5,684 nucleotides of DNA from Desulfobulbaceae bacterium (GTDB lineage Bacteria > Desulfobacterota > Desulfobulbia > Desulfobulbales > Desulfocapsaceae): contig JAHEMX010000267.1 of the NCBI GenBank assembly GCA_024643445.1, forward strand, positions 1 through 5,684, read 5' to 3'. Made by a program: the position numbers and the translations under genes. Below the pieces are notes generated by a model. The model was not told where the DNA came from. It was given only the letters and a program-made list of their open reading frames with translations, and searched no databases. How positions within the stretch are numbered: the first letter of the stretch is position 1; the number at the start of each line of letters is the position of its first letter. This document shows positions 5,514 through 5,684 of the stretch, one piece after another.

Positions 5514-5544
5514 AAAAATGGTGCGGAGGTCGGAGCCACACCAT
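5514..5544 (-). terminator. Rho-independent terminator for the gene at the right edge
   Basis: On the minus strand ATGGTGTGG (5544-5536) pairs over 9 bp, including one U-G pair, with CCGCACCAT (5526-5518), with a 9-base loop, followed by a U tract (5518-5514). It begins 41 nt after the stop of the partial gene ending at 5585. Confidence 0.6.
5519..5534 (-). other. tRNA 3'-end-like 16-mer, possible attachment-site core
   Basis: Read on the minus strand the bases are TCCGA CCTCCGC A CCA, which have the exact geometry of a tRNA 3' end: T-stem strand, 7-base acceptor strand, discriminator and CCA. A leucine tRNA starting GCGGAGG would fit. It lies about 180 bp upstream of the integrase remnant in the orientation usual for P4-like elements, which integrate at tRNA 3' ends. 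No T-loop or tRNA body follows (GGCTCC is replaced by AT-rich sequence), so this is at most a core duplicate. The same bases form one arm of the terminator at 5514-5544, which is the rival explanation. Confidence 0.3.
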
Positions 5545-5584
5545 GCCATTATAATTATTTAATTACAGATACTTGAACGAACAT

Positions 5585-5684
5585 TCAAAAATGTGGCAAT
5601 GAAAAATAGTCACACATGTAGTCACAATATGTTATTCCTACCTCAGCATCTGCTTTCTCATCAACAGACCAACAATCTAGAATC
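5585..5684 (-). CDS. Unidentified protein, C-terminal 32 residues (enters from right edge)
   Basis: A minus-strand frame is open from the window edge to TGA 5587-5585 and reads ILDCWSVDEKADAEVGITYC, then DYMCDYFSLPHF. A repeated AGTCACA produces the CDYMCDY pattern. I do not recognise a family. The main support is the terminator 41 nt downstream in the right orientation. A chance open frame of this length is not rare, so confidence is modest. Plus-strand frames across this region are shadows. Confidence 0.35.
   Translation of the reverse strand, partial: ILDCWSVDEKADAEVGITYCDYMCDYFSLPHF

Noticed and set aside
1..5684. CRISPR arrays, rRNA, intact tRNA genes and insertion sequences
   Set aside because: Looked for on both strands; no regularly spaced long repeats, no cloverleaf, and no transposase or terminal inverted repeats with target duplications were seen.

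Overview
The window looks like a Gram-negative, proteobacterial-type chromosome. The evidence is a UB2H-containing class A penicillin-binding protein (PBP1b type) and an outer-membrane-type lipoprotein next to it. A deltaproteobacterial (Desulfuromonadales-like) host is my best guess from the general feel of the proteins; no marker gene settles it. Every supported gene is on the minus strand, so transcription runs from high to low coordinates.

Left end (1-1090): a type IV toxin-antitoxin pair of the AbiE family. The AbiEi antitoxin/autorepressor gene is complete. The AbiEii nucleotidyltransferase toxin gene overlaps it by 4 bp (GTGA) and runs off the left edge. A TTGACA/TAGGAT promoter with a 17-bp spacer precedes the pair. 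ATAACACA half-sites flank its -10 box, and a 28-bp imperfect direct repeat places another copy 74 bp upstream.

1115-1476: the 5' stump of a tyrosine-recombinase (P4-like, DUF4102 arm-binding domain) integrase of 58 codons. Behind it lies a typical integrase control region: GTGTGTA/TACAC-type motifs, four TGGA-headed units at exactly 10-bp spacing, and a strong Rho-independent terminator with a second hairpin abutting it.

1604-2356: an exported protein of unknown function that seems frameshifted or internally deleted near its C-terminus, and a spacer with a short SD-preceded signal-peptide-like ORF.

2357-5129: a two-gene cell-wall operon. mrcB encodes PBP1b (glycosyltransferase plus transpeptidase, all catalytic motifs present). 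Nineteen bp after it comes a small TPR lipoprotein resembling LpoP, the PBP1b activator of Pseudomonas.

5152-5544: a second, different integrase 5' stump, ending 22 bp before mrcB. It has the same upstream architecture as the first: TACACACA arms, 10-bp-period TGGA units and a decayed terminator. Beyond these lies a 16-bp sequence with the geometry of a tRNA 3' end (possible att core), which is also one arm of a terminator. At the right edge, the last 32 codons of an unidentified minus-strand gene enter the window.

Overall, a housekeeping peptidoglycan-synthesis operon sits between two same-orientation scars of integrative elements, and the left scar adjoins a toxin-antitoxin defence module. 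I did not find a clearly new system. The most unusual signals are the paired 10-bp-period repeat arrays and the operator arrangement of abiE.
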